From a virus, in the IMG/VR virus record IMGVR_UViG_3300031963_000629, positions 1-31,284 of that record: 31,284 nt of DNA; one strand, written 5' to 3'. Shown in pieces: positions 17,098 to 22,279 of this stretch. A program made the translations under genes and the position numbers. Every line of letters starts with the position of its first letter. Position 1 is the stretch's first letter. The notes under the pieces were generated by a model. It saw only the letters and a list, made by a program, of their open reading frames with translations. It had not been told where the DNA came from and made no database searches.

Positions 17098-17435
17098 TTG
17101 CCGCTCAGTTTGCTCATTGCTTGGGAGATCTCATCTATCAGCTTTAGGCGAACCTCAATTGGGTTTCCATCAGCACCTGTGACCTCTATCGACCTGCGCT
17201 TGGAGTGCCCATACTGGACAACCTCTTTCAGCGCATCTTTCCTAACAGCAACAGGAAGGTTTTTGTCAAAAGCGATTTCGGCAAGCTCAGTCAATGGATC
17301 ACCAAACTTGTCAATGATGGATTCCCAAGTGTCTTGCTGTGTCTTGCGCTTGGATGTGCGCGCAGCTGGGATGCCAGGAGTAGCAGCAGATAGTAGTGAA
17401 GCAGCTGGCTTCAAGTCAGGTGGCATTTTATCCAT
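17094..17435 (-). CDS. Probable terminase small subunit
   Basis: A 113-residue protein directly upstream of and overlapping TerL by ATGA. It has a Pro/Ala-rich start (GIPAARTSKRKTQQDTWE), a helical core (DKFGDPLTELAEIAFDKN, VRKDALKEVVQYGHSKRR) and a C-terminus with SIEVTGADGNPIEVRLKL and a final amphipathic helix. This matches the layout of many phage small terminase subunits that recognise packaging sites, though no clear helix-turn-helix can be named. No good Shine-Dalgarno precedes either ATG (17435 or 17426). The assignment rests mainly on context. Confidence 0.65.
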   Translation of the reverse strand: MDKMPPDLKPAASLLSAATPGIPAARTSKRKTQQDTWESIIDKFGDPLTELAEIAFDKNLPVAVRKDALKEVVQYGHSKRRSIEVTGADGNPIEVRLKLIDEISQAMSKLSGK

Positions 17436-17466
17436 ACGACAAAAGGTGTGAAGTTAATTTCGTGCC

Positions 17467-17472
17467 ATTATA
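17467..17472 (-). promoter_or_regulatory. Candidate late promoter -10 box upstream of terS
   Basis: The minus strand reads TATAAT at 17472-17467, 32 nt before the terS ATG. It is a perfect -10 hexamer, but I find no sigma70-like -35 at 15-18 nt. If it is used it probably needs an activator; the Ogr-like zinc finger at 21882-22277 and the repeats just upstream are natural candidates. This is inference. Confidence 0.3.
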
Positions 17473-17501
17473 ACTACAACTTCAAACAAATTGCTACCAC
17501 C

Positions 17502-17511
17502 TTATACACGT
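17502..17511 (+). promoter_or_regulatory. DnaA-box-like TTATACACGT (left arm of distant inverted pair)
   Basis: TTATACACG matches the DnaA box consensus TTATCCACA at 7 of 9 positions. An identical 10-mer in opposite orientation lies at 17719-17728, so the two bracket the iteron-like array. The last bases also belong to a palindrome CACGTACGTG at 17507-17516, which could be a separate operator. Confidence 0.4.
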
Positions 17512-17573
17512 ACGTGAACCAAACCATAAAATTTTTTATATCACCACAAGAAAAAGCGTTGCAGCTAAGCCAT

Positions 17574-17671
17574 TGTTAGCAATCAGTAACATATTAGTAC
17601 TTATTAGCATTTATTAGTACTGCTATTAGCAAATAATCTTTGTTTCCGTGCATATTATTAGCATATTAGCA
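17574..17671. repeat. Iteron-like array of TATTAGYA octamers (candidate origin/operator)
   Basis: Six copies of TATTAG(C/T)A begin at 17592, 17602, 17612, 17624, 17656 and 17664, and a variant TGTTAGCA begins at 17574. The first four are spaced 10, 10 and 12 bp, about one helical turn, so bound proteins would lie on one face. The array sits in the only long gene-free stretch of the window (17436-17756, 321 bp), which is AT-rich and includes an A-tract near 17690. This arrangement is typical of replication origins with iterons or of multi-site operators. All genes on both sides run the same way, and the site separates early from late genes. Confidence 0.6.
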
Positions 17672-17718
17672 TTTTCAACTTTTTTCTGAAAAAAAAATAA
17701 TTGGTGTTCTCTTTCTTC

Positions 17719-17728
17719 ACGTGTATAA
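17719..17728 (-). promoter_or_regulatory. DnaA-box-like TTATACACGT (right arm of distant inverted pair)
   Basis: On the minus strand this reads TTATACACGT, identical to 17502-17511 in opposite orientation, 207 bp apart, with the iteron-like octamers between. It overlaps CACGTG at 17718-17723. Possible initiator or repressor binding site. Confidence 0.4.
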
Positions 17729-17756
17729 ACCACTAAAAAACTTTCCCCACCCATCA

Positions 17757-18191
17757 CTAAATGCTTGATTTATATGAAACGGCCTCAAACCCCTCACAAA
17801 GACTTAACATAAATGCCCTCAATTCCACCTCCCAATTCACCATCTCAACCATGGAATATTGATTGATTTCGCCTGCCAAACTGCCAGGAATTGCAAAAAA
17901 ACGGGTATCCAACTGCACTAAAACCCAACTTTTGCCGCCATTTTTGGTCTGATTGAAGTGCCAATTGACCTGTTCCTGTGTCAATCCACGCTGACTTTTG
18001 AACACTATAGTTTCCTTTTTGGCGGGCACCTTACCATGTTTAAGCTCTATCCATCCCTCCATCCCTTTCACACAAAAGTTGGCATCTGGCATACCATCAA
18101 TCACCCCGTTCTCCACCCTCTCCCATCTTCCCGGCAAATCTTGTTTGCGGACGATATCCCTCAAACGGTTCCACAATAACTTTTCTGACAT
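17757..18191 (-). CDS. PD-(D/E)XK nuclease, VRR-NUC / resolvase-like
   Basis: A 144-residue protein with the PD-(D/E)XK core: GVIDGMPDANFCV (Asp36), WIELKHGKVP (Glu49-x-Lys51), then the helix RGLTQEQVNWHFNQ and SWVLVQLDTRFFAIPG. These are the hallmarks of small VRR-NUC or Holliday-junction-resolvase-like phage nucleases. AAGGA about 9 nt before the ATG at 18191 supports the start, even though it lies inside the upstream membrane-protein gene. It likely resolves branched DNA before packaging or acts in recombination. It is the last gene before the iteron region and the late operon. Confidence 0.75.
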   Translation of the reverse strand: MSEKLLWNRLRDIVRKQDLPGRWERVENGVIDGMPDANFCVKGMEGWIELKHGKVPAKKETIVFKSQRGLTQEQVNWHFNQTKNGGKSWVLVQLDTRFFAIPGSLAGEINQYSMVEMVNWEVELRAFMLSLCEGFEAVSYKSSI

Positions 18192-18306
18192 CTGGCTTTT
18201 CCTTATTCATTGCCAACAAAATAGCCACCAAGCACACCCAAAAGGCAACCCCTGACACCATGAGTACAAAGATGCCAACTGATGCCACTGCTTCTATAAG
18301 TGTCAT
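18097..18306 (-). CDS. Small single-pass membrane protein overlapping the nuclease gene
   Basis: A 69-residue protein starting at the ATG at 18306, which follows a strong GGAGGGGAAGG ribosome site and overlaps the stop of the upstream zinc-finger gene as ATGA. Residues about 10-32 form one strong membrane helix (SGVAFWVCLVAILLAM is its second half), followed by a charged cytoplasmic-like tail. The final 95 nt overlap the nuclease start in another frame. A holin-like or membrane-regulator role is possible but nothing proves it. The membrane segment lies upstream of the overlap, which argues for a real gene; the tail is constrained by the nuclease frame. Confidence 0.5.
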   Translation of the reverse strand: MTLIEAVASVGIFVLMVSGVAFWVCLVAILLAMNKEKPDVRKVIVEPFEGYRPQTRFAGKMGEGGERGD

Positions 18307-18467
18307 ACCTTCCCCTCCATACATGGATGCTCATCTGCCGCTCTTTTGTTGAGAAAGATCATTTTGCATTGAGTACAGCGCCACAACTGCCCCTCCTCTA
18401 TTACTGTGCGCCTTGCCCCATGCTGCCCTCTCACCTTGCCAAAGAATGTTTTGATTGTCTCAATCAT
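18303..18467 (-). CDS. 54-residue zinc-finger-like protein
   Basis: A short frame: MIETIKTFFGKVRGQHGARR, then a finger-like segment WRCTQCKMIFLNKRAADEHP followed by C. CxxC, then H and C 15-17 residues later, suits a C2HC-type zinc finger. Its ATG overlaps the end of the lipoprotein gene by 8 nt, and its stop overlaps the next ATG as ATGA, so it fits the coupled chain of this operon. The Shine-Dalgarno is weak (GAG), consistent with coupling. Function unknown; DNA- or protein-binding is inferred. Confidence 0.6.
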   Translation of the reverse strand: MIETIKTFFGKVRGQHGARRTVIEEGQLWRCTQCKMIFLNKRAADEHPCMEGKV

Positions 18468-18756
18468 TTTTTCTAATCTCAACTGCTGAACAAATCACAT
18501 CTATGACCACTGGCACTCGTTGACCATTGAGCATGGTGTGGCTGTAGATCATGCGGGGGCGCATGTTGCTGTTCCTGCACTCCTGCACTGCCTCTATCGA
18601 CGCTGACCTGTCCATCGGATGCACCTCTCTCTGCACCACCATTTCTTGGAAATGTGATGGCTTGGGTGGTGGCTCCCGGTACACCACAGGCGCAGGGGCA
18701 GGTGGTGTGGACGAACATGCGCTCACAAAGGCGCAAAGCAATATAACTGTTCTCAT
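18460..18756 (-). CDS. Predicted phage lipoprotein
   Basis: A 98-residue protein with a signal peptide and lipobox: MRTVILLCAFVSACSS, with Cys14 as the lipidated residue (VSAC). A Pro-rich linker follows (TPPAPAPVVYREPPPKP), then a small domain with ASIEAVQECRNSNMRPRM and VPVVIDVICSAVEI. The lipobox plus proline-rich linker recalls outer-membrane spanins (Rz1), but the folded C-terminal domain is longer than usual for those, and no i-spanin partner is evident. Surface exclusion is another option. AAAGGAG lies 11 nt before the ATG. Confidence 0.65.
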   Translation of the reverse strand: MRTVILLCAFVSACSSTPPAPAPVVYREPPPKPSHFQEMVVQREVHPMDRSASIEAVQECRNSNMRPRMIYSHTMLNGQRVPVVIDVICSAVEIRKND

Positions 18757-18758
18757 CT

Positions 18759-18935
18759 CTACTGTACTCCTTTAATCTCTAACCCAACCTGCAACCCATC
18801 GGCATACCCCTTTGAATACGCCGCCTCCAACGCCTGTTGCAACACCACAATCTGCGTCCGCATCATCGTCTGTTCCTGCAACACTTTATCTATCTGCGCA
18901 TCCAAATCGTCCATTACTTTTGTCATTTCACTCAT
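18759..18935 (-). CDS. Small coiled-coil protein, unknown function
   Basis: A 58-residue protein (MSEMTKVMDDLDAQIDKVLQ ... YADGLQVGLEIKGVQ), fully helical and coiled-coil-like. I start it at 18935, where AGGAG lies 7-8 nt upstream and ATGA overlaps the stop of the 213-residue gene, rather than at the upstream in-frame start at 18965. It stops 2 nt before the lipoprotein start. No family recognised. Confidence 0.6.
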   Translation of the reverse strand: MSEMTKVMDDLDAQIDKVLQEQTMMRTQIVVLQQALEAAYSKGYADGLQVGLEIKGVQ

Positions 18936-19573
18936 ATGCTTTTCTCCTGTATATCGTAGAACCAATCATCGCCTGCCGCCCATTTCCGTGTCCCATCTAC
19001 CGACCAAAAAACCTGTGCTGCCTGAAAATCTGGAAACTTGGTTTCCGCTGCTATCAATGATTGGTCATACCAAAGGCAACGGTTGTTGGGTTGGCAGGCA
19101 AACTGTCCATTGTCCAGCTTAATCCAGTTGAACGACTTATGCTCCTCTGCCTGCTCTGTAAACCCTGTGTCCAAATCCATGCCATCAGCGCAGAAATCAA
19201 CTGTAAACATGTACTGCCCAAAGTGCCATTGCTTGTCTTTGCCCAAGAACTTCACACCCAGATTGCGCAAACCAATCTTCTCAATGATGGTGAACCTGTA
19301 TCCCATACAGTCCCACAGTTGTAAGGTGTCAATGGGCAAGTAAGGACCCTGCGAATCCTCTGTGTGCCAAACATAGGCATGGATAGGCAACTTGTCGTAC
19401 AGCGCACCATACGCTGGCAGCAACGATTCAATGCGAAACACCTGCCCCCTCAACGCCTTAAGGCTCACCCAAATGGCTGGCTCCAATTCACCATGCCCCT
19501 TTTGAAAGTTGTAAAGGAATTCCCGCTTCACAAAGCATTTGATGGGCGGCAATGCTGCCACTATGTAACTCAT
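18932..19573 (-). CDS. Conserved phage protein, unknown function
   Basis: A 213-residue protein starting MSYIVAALPPIKCFVKREFL with YNFQKGHGELEPAIWVSLKA, LLPAYGALYDKLPIHAYVW and a C-terminal FWSVDGTRKWAAGDDWFYD. I recognise this as a conserved protein of phages from related hosts, always of unknown role. It looks globular and soluble and rich in aromatic residues. AAGGAG lies 8-9 nt before the ATG, which overlaps the upstream stop as ATGA (19570-19573). It lies in the small-gene operon between replication and nuclease genes. Confidence 0.7.
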   Translation of the reverse strand: MSYIVAALPPIKCFVKREFLYNFQKGHGELEPAIWVSLKALRGQVFRIESLLPAYGALYDKLPIHAYVWHTEDSQGPYLPIDTLQLWDCMGYRFTIIEKIGLRNLGVKFLGKDKQWHFGQYMFTVDFCADGMDLDTGFTEQAEEHKSFNWIKLDNGQFACQPNNRCLWYDQSLIAAETKFPDFQAAQVFWSVDGTRKWAAGDDWFYDIQEKSI

Positions 19574-20046
19574 GTATTCTTCTCCTTTGTAGTGCGCATT
19601 GCTTCTTTGAAAGCGGCAATTCTGGCTTGATGCTCAGGCGTATATTGCGGTTCTGTAGAAGGCGGCAGGTCTAAGATTTCACTCATCAAATGCACCCCAC
19701 CATCCGGTCTTTCAATGCAGGCAACCACGCCGATGCGTCCGTCTTTTTCCCAATACGCCTTGAACGAATACTTGGGTGGCTCTTGCTCTGTGCGCTGTGC
19801 TGGCGCTTGCATTGAGTATTGACACATACACCCTTGCAATATGCTTGAGTGAAGACCTGCTACCTTTCCGCAGTTTGGACAAGTGTTCATGTGTTCTTCT
19901 CCTTGAAGCTGTTCAATGTACTCACGCAGTTCGTCAATTTCTTCATGCAACCTCTGTTGAATCATTGAGTTGCTAATCATTCCGCTTTGATGGTCAGGGT
20001 GTTCTTCACAGCGTTGAGAGAAGTATTTGATGTCTTCGTATTTCAT
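19570..20046 (-). CDS. Two-part protein: helical N-terminus plus zinc-ribbon C-terminus
   Basis: A 158-residue protein starting at 20046, where GGAG lies 8 nt upstream and the ATG overlaps the preceding stop as ATGA. Residues 1-52 are helical (SMIQQRLHEEIDELREYIEQ). The remainder begins MNTCPNCGKVAGLHS and is a zinc-ribbon-like head followed by a small alpha/beta domain (YWEKDGRIGVVACIERPDGG). The inner ATG at 19890 has its own AAGGAG site, nearly identical to those of neighbouring genes, so a second, 106-residue product may also be made. QRTEQEP resembles a motif in the next upstream protein. No function known. Confidence 0.65.
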   Translation of the reverse strand: MKYEDIKYFSQRCEEHPDHQSGMISNSMIQQRLHEEIDELREYIEQLQGEEHMNTCPNCGKVAGLHSSILQGCMCQYSMQAPAQRTEQEPPKYSFKAYWEKDGRIGVVACIERPDGGVHLMSEILDLPPSTEPQYTPEHQARIAAFKEAMRTTKEKNT

Positions 20047-20396
20047 GTGTTCATCTCCATTGGTGGTGTGCAAGTATGAATGCTGTCTATGCCACCCACT
20101 CGCTTCCCGCATCGTGAGCAAAAGTTCTGCTCTGTGCGCTGTGGTGCAACGACACCATGCACTGATTCAAACTTCATTGTTCTGCCGCAAGTGCAGTTGT
20201 ATTGAAATATCTTTAGAGGCTCTTGCTCAGTCTGTGCCAAGGCTTCTTTAATGGCGGTGATGGCTTTGTCTGCTTTGTCTTCAACCTTGTGATATTTCCA
20301 CGCATCTTGTGGCGGATCGGACATAAACATGATGCCGTGATATCTAACAGCGTTTTCCAACGCATCAAGTGCCAGCTTCAATGCTTCTTGTGTCAT
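20043..20396 (-). CDS. Zinc-ribbon protein, unknown function
   Basis: A 117-residue protein with a helical start (MTQEALKLALDALENAVRYH, then KADKAITAIKEALAQTEQEP) and a cysteine-rich end (YNCTCGRTMKFESVHG ... NFCSRCGKRVGGIDSIHTC), which could hold one zinc ion. The MTQEALKLAL opening is familiar to me from phages of Burkholderiales. ATGA overlaps bind it to both neighbours. Function unknown. Confidence 0.7.
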   Translation of the reverse strand: MTQEALKLALDALENAVRYHGIMFMSDPPQDAWKYHKVEDKADKAITAIKEALAQTEQEPLKIFQYNCTCGRTMKFESVHGVVAPQRTEQNFCSRCGKRVGGIDSIHTCTPPMEMNT

Positions 20397-20614
20397 GTGT
20401 AGTCTCCCTCCTCTGTGTGCTCAGTCAGTCTTGCCATCAGCCGTGCAATGCGTTGTTCGTTGTACTGTATTGCCGCATTCGCATACTCAGCCGCAGTCTC
20501 AGCTTCCAGCTTGCGTAGGTGTGCTTCACGCAGTTCGGCGGCAATGACTTCGTGAATCGTCCTAGCCCTCAACACCTCTTTGATGTATTTGACGGTTGTT
20601 GATCTGAAGCTCAT
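20393..20614 (-). CDS. Small helical protein, unknown function
   Basis: A 73-residue basic helical protein (MSFRSTTVKYIKEVLRARTI, LRKLEAETAAEYANAAIQYN, EQRIARLMARLTEH). Predicted coiled coil in the second half. ATGA overlaps with the upstream and downstream genes show translational coupling. I do not recognise a family. Confidence 0.65.
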   Translation of the reverse strand: MSFRSTTVKYIKEVLRARTIHEVIAAELREAHLRKLEAETAAEYANAAIQYNEQRIARLMARLTEHTEEGDYT

Positions 20615-20865
20615 TTTTTCATTTCTCTGATATAGATTGCAAAACTGCTGATGGTGTCGTTGCCAAACGCCTTGAACTTTTCTATCTCTCTGGCTACCTC
20701 CTCAATCACTGCGTTCCGCAACTCATCGTAAAACTCCTGCTGTGTCTTGACTTCAAGCTCTGTTGACTGCCCAATGTCATCCAACACCTCATAGGCCTTT
20801 TCAATGTACCCATCGCGCAACAATTCTTTGGCGGCCAACACCGCCATTATCTGCCGCTTCCTCAT
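20611..20865 (-). CDS. Small helical protein, unknown function
   Basis: An 84-residue protein (MRKRQIMAVLAAKELLRDGY, IEKAYEVLDDIGQSTELEVK, IEEVAREIEKFKAFGND). All-helical by eye, with no recognisable domain. Part of the ATGA-linked chain 21113-20043. Confidence 0.65.
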   Translation of the reverse strand: MRKRQIMAVLAAKELLRDGYIEKAYEVLDDIGQSTELEVKTQQEFYDELRNAVIEEVAREIEKFKAFGNDTISSFAIYIREMKK

Positions 20866-21113
20866 TTGAGTGTGCTCTTGATGTAGTCACCCGCTAAATC
20901 AATCAGACCATACCAATCAATGCCTGCCGCCTCTACCACCTTCTCCCCCGCCTCAAGCAGCTCTGCAATTTCATTCGCACTCAAATCGTCCAAGTCATAC
21001 TCAACGCCGTTGACTAAAAACACATTACTGTCTTCTGTCCGCGGGTCATTGGGATGCCCGGTGCATGGTCCCCATGTTGCCTCATCGCCTGGTCCTGCTG
21101 TAATTCTGCTCAT
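20862..21113 (-). CDS. Small acidic protein, unknown function
   Basis: An 83-residue acidic protein with VFLVNGVEYDLDDLSANEIA and LLEAGEKVVEAAGIDWYGLI. Acidic phage proteins of this size sometimes mimic DNA or inhibit host enzymes, but nothing specific supports that here. GAGGAG before the ATG lies in the tail of the upstream gene. First of the ATGA-coupled run to 20043. Confidence 0.6.
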   Translation of the reverse strand: MSRITAGPGDEATWGPCTGHPNDPRTEDSNVFLVNGVEYDLDDLSANEIAELLEAGEKVVEAAGIDWYGLIDLAGDYIKSTLK

Positions 21114-21119
21114 ATCTTT

Positions 21120-21374
21120 TTACTCCTCTTTCTGTGGTTTTGGACAATTCTCTGGCACCTTTACCAGAACGTAAACAGCGGCATACCCACCACCCCTTTT
21201 CAATGGCTGTTGCCACCTATCAATGTAGACATCAGGCATCTGGCGAATGATGTTGGAGATGCTTGCATACGCCCTCCCCGTCACCCCCTCCAACTCCCTA
21301 ATGGTCATCCCATCCTCTGTCTTCCTAAGCGCACGCCTAATGGCTTTAATGGTTGCAGGTGAATCAGGATTCAT
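21120..21374 (-). CDS. Small winged-helix DNA-binding-like protein
   Basis: An 84-residue protein starting at the ATG at 21374: ATIKAIRRALRKTEDGMTIR, ELEGVTGRAYASISNIIRQM, then a wing-like RWQQPLKRGGGYAAVYVLVK. The ELEGVTGRAYASISNIIRQM segment reads as a helix-turn-helix. I prefer 21374 over the in-frame upstream start at 21464, because the latter would overlap two other tiny coupled frames and 21374 gives the ATGA overlap seen throughout this operon. A transcriptional regulator is likely but the target is unknown. Confidence 0.65.
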   Translation of the reverse strand: MNPDSPATIKAIRRALRKTEDGMTIRELEGVTGRAYASISNIIRQMPDVYIDRWQQPLKRGGGYAAVYVLVKVPENCPKPQKEE

Positions 21375-21448
21375 TTGTAGACATCCCAAAGCAAAAACAC
21401 ACAGCCCAATAGGCCAACAATGGTCAACAAGGTGTCTAAGGTATCCAA
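21371..21448 (-). CDS. 25-residue TTG-started membrane peptide (candidate)
   Basis: A 25-residue frame beginning with TTG and reading MDTLDTLLTIVGLLGCVFLL followed by WDVYK. It has a strong GAGGAGG ribosome site 7 nt before the TTG, and its TGA overlaps the next ATG as ATGA. It would be a single short membrane helix. Evidence is the ribosome site, the coupling and the hydrophobicity; its small size leaves doubt. Confidence 0.4.
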   Translation of the reverse strand: MDTLDTLLTIVGLLGCVFLLWDVYK

Positions 21449-21543
21449 ACTGGCGCCTCCTCATAATTGTCTGGGTTAAAGGGGACAGGGCGGTTGCCTT
21501 TGTCCTTCGGGTTGGGAAATGGGGGGAAAGGCCAAGTGTTCAT
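21436..21543 (-). CDS. 35-residue proline-rich peptide (candidate)
   Basis: A 35-residue frame, MNTWPFPPFPNPKDKGNRPV then PFNPDNYEEAPVWIP. Its ATG overlaps the upstream stop as ATGA (21540-21543), matching the coupling pattern of the operon, and its end overlaps the TTG peptide. The proline-rich composition is non-random and the frame explains an otherwise empty gap. Function unknown. Confidence 0.5.
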   Translation of the reverse strand: MNTWPFPPFPNPKDKGNRPVPFNPDNYEEAPVWIP

Positions 21544-21833
21544 ATTGTCACCATCAGCACATGGGTTTCAATACGGTCAACCACTGATGCATCCTTACCA
21601 CCAATGTGCCACATGTACTTGCCCAGGGGTGTTCTTGGCATCTTCCAGTCATAGATCGTTGCCACCTGACCATCGCCAAATGTGAGAACCCATTCGCATG
21701 TCGTCTTGTCCCCATTGCGCTCATACGGCAAACCAAAAGCCTCAATGAGGTCCTCATACGTTGTCTCCACATACCCCACAAGGCCTGTGCCATTGCGTTG
21801 ACCACCGCGTGTGAATTGCATTGACTTTTTCAT
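21540..21833 (-). CDS. Conserved phage protein, unknown function
   Basis: A 97-residue protein: MKKSMQFTRGGQRNGTGLVG, YVETTYEDLIEAFGLPYERN, TTCEWVLTFGDGQVATIYDW, WHIGGKDASVVDRIETHVLM. I recognise this TTYEDLIEAFG...ATIYDWK pattern from many phage and prophage accessory proteins of unknown role. It is the first gene after the promoter-like leader at 21835-21895, which carries AAAGGA before the ATG. Possibly an early host-takeover gene. Confidence 0.75.
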   Translation of the reverse strand: MKKSMQFTRGGQRNGTGLVGYVETTYEDLIEAFGLPYERNGDKTTCEWVLTFGDGQVATIYDWKMPRTPLGKYMWHIGGKDASVVDRIETHVLMVTI

Positions 21834-21834
21834 T

Positions 21835-21851
21835 TCTTTCTATCCTTTCTG
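21835..21851 (-). repeat. Leader 17-mer, copy 1 (shared with 30854-30870)
   Basis: The minus strand reads CAGAAAGGATAGAAAGA immediately upstream of the ATG at 21833. The identical 17-mer lies at 30854-30870 upstream of another operon. Both contain the AAGGA ribosome site and lie downstream of a CCATACAAT promoter-like box. The sharing extends beyond a minimal Shine-Dalgarno and suggests a common early leader. Confidence 0.6.
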
Positions 21852-21866
21852 TTGATGTGAGATTTA

Positions 21867-21895
21867 ATTGTATGGTATTTTTCATTTGTCAACAA
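21867..21895 (-). promoter_or_regulatory. Sigma70-like promoter for the small-gene operon
   Basis: Minus strand: -35 TTGTTG (21895-21890), 17-nt spacer, -10 TACAAT (21872-21867) inside CCATACAAT. An overlapping TTGACA (21892-21887) is a better -35 but only 14 nt from this -10. The same CCATACAAT occurs in the second leader at 30902-30910. It overlaps the end of the Ogr-like gene. Confidence 0.5.
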
Positions 21896-22277
21896 GTGTT
21901 TTTGTTTTTTCTTGTAAAAGTTTTTTTGCCTCTCTTGCGCTCATTCTTACATGCGTCTTTCTATTTTCTTTCTGTGTTTTTCTTTTTTCCTCTGCAGCAG
22001 CAAACTTTGCGTGCCTTTTATGTGCCTTTTCTGCATCCTTGGGCAGCATCAATTCTGGGTCTTCCATTCGCAACACAAACTGTCCCTCATCCACATACCT
22101 TATGGATGCGCGCTTGATGAGTTTGCGCAGGAATGTTGCCTCCACTTCATAGGTAGAGAAGCGGTCAAGGCAATCGTCACTCAAACAATACCTGCGCCTC
22201 CATTGCAAATTGTCTTTGGGCGCGGAAAAAGCAACCCTTGTCAACCCACCGCATGTGATGCATTTGATTCCAGCCAT
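21882..22277 (-). CDS. Ogr/Delta-like zinc-finger transcription activator (putative)
   Basis: A 131-residue protein. The first 45 residues form a four-cysteine finger: CITCGG (CxxC), RRRYCLSDDC (C-x4-C) and RFSTYEVEATFLRK. C-x2-C ... C-x4-C followed by F-x-TYE matches the Ogr/Delta family of P2-like phages, whose members activate late promoters; NrdR-type fingers are a second relative. The C-terminal 60 residues are strongly basic (EKAHKRHAKFAAAEEKRKTQ, KENRKTHVRMSAREAKKLLQ) and could contact DNA or RNA polymerase. It starts 2 nt after the polymerase stop with GAGGT upstream. A late-switch role is inferred from the family; the target site is unknown. Confidence 0.55.
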   Translation of the reverse strand: MAGIKCITCGGLTRVAFSAPKDNLQWRRRYCLSDDCLDRFSTYEVEATFLRKLIKRASIRYVDEGQFVLRMEDPELMLPKDAEKAHKRHAKFAAAEEKRKTQKENRKTHVRMSAREAKKLLQEKTKTLVDK

Positions 22278-22279
22278 TG

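Noticed and set aside
17574-17671. CRISPR-like repeats
   Set aside because: The units are 8 bp with spacing of 8-32 bp and no unique spacers; an iteron or operator array fits better.
17436-17756. tRNA or coding sequence in the long gap
   Set aside because: No cloverleaf or TTCRA loop is visible and no frame with a ribosome site was found; the region is AT-rich with short repeats.
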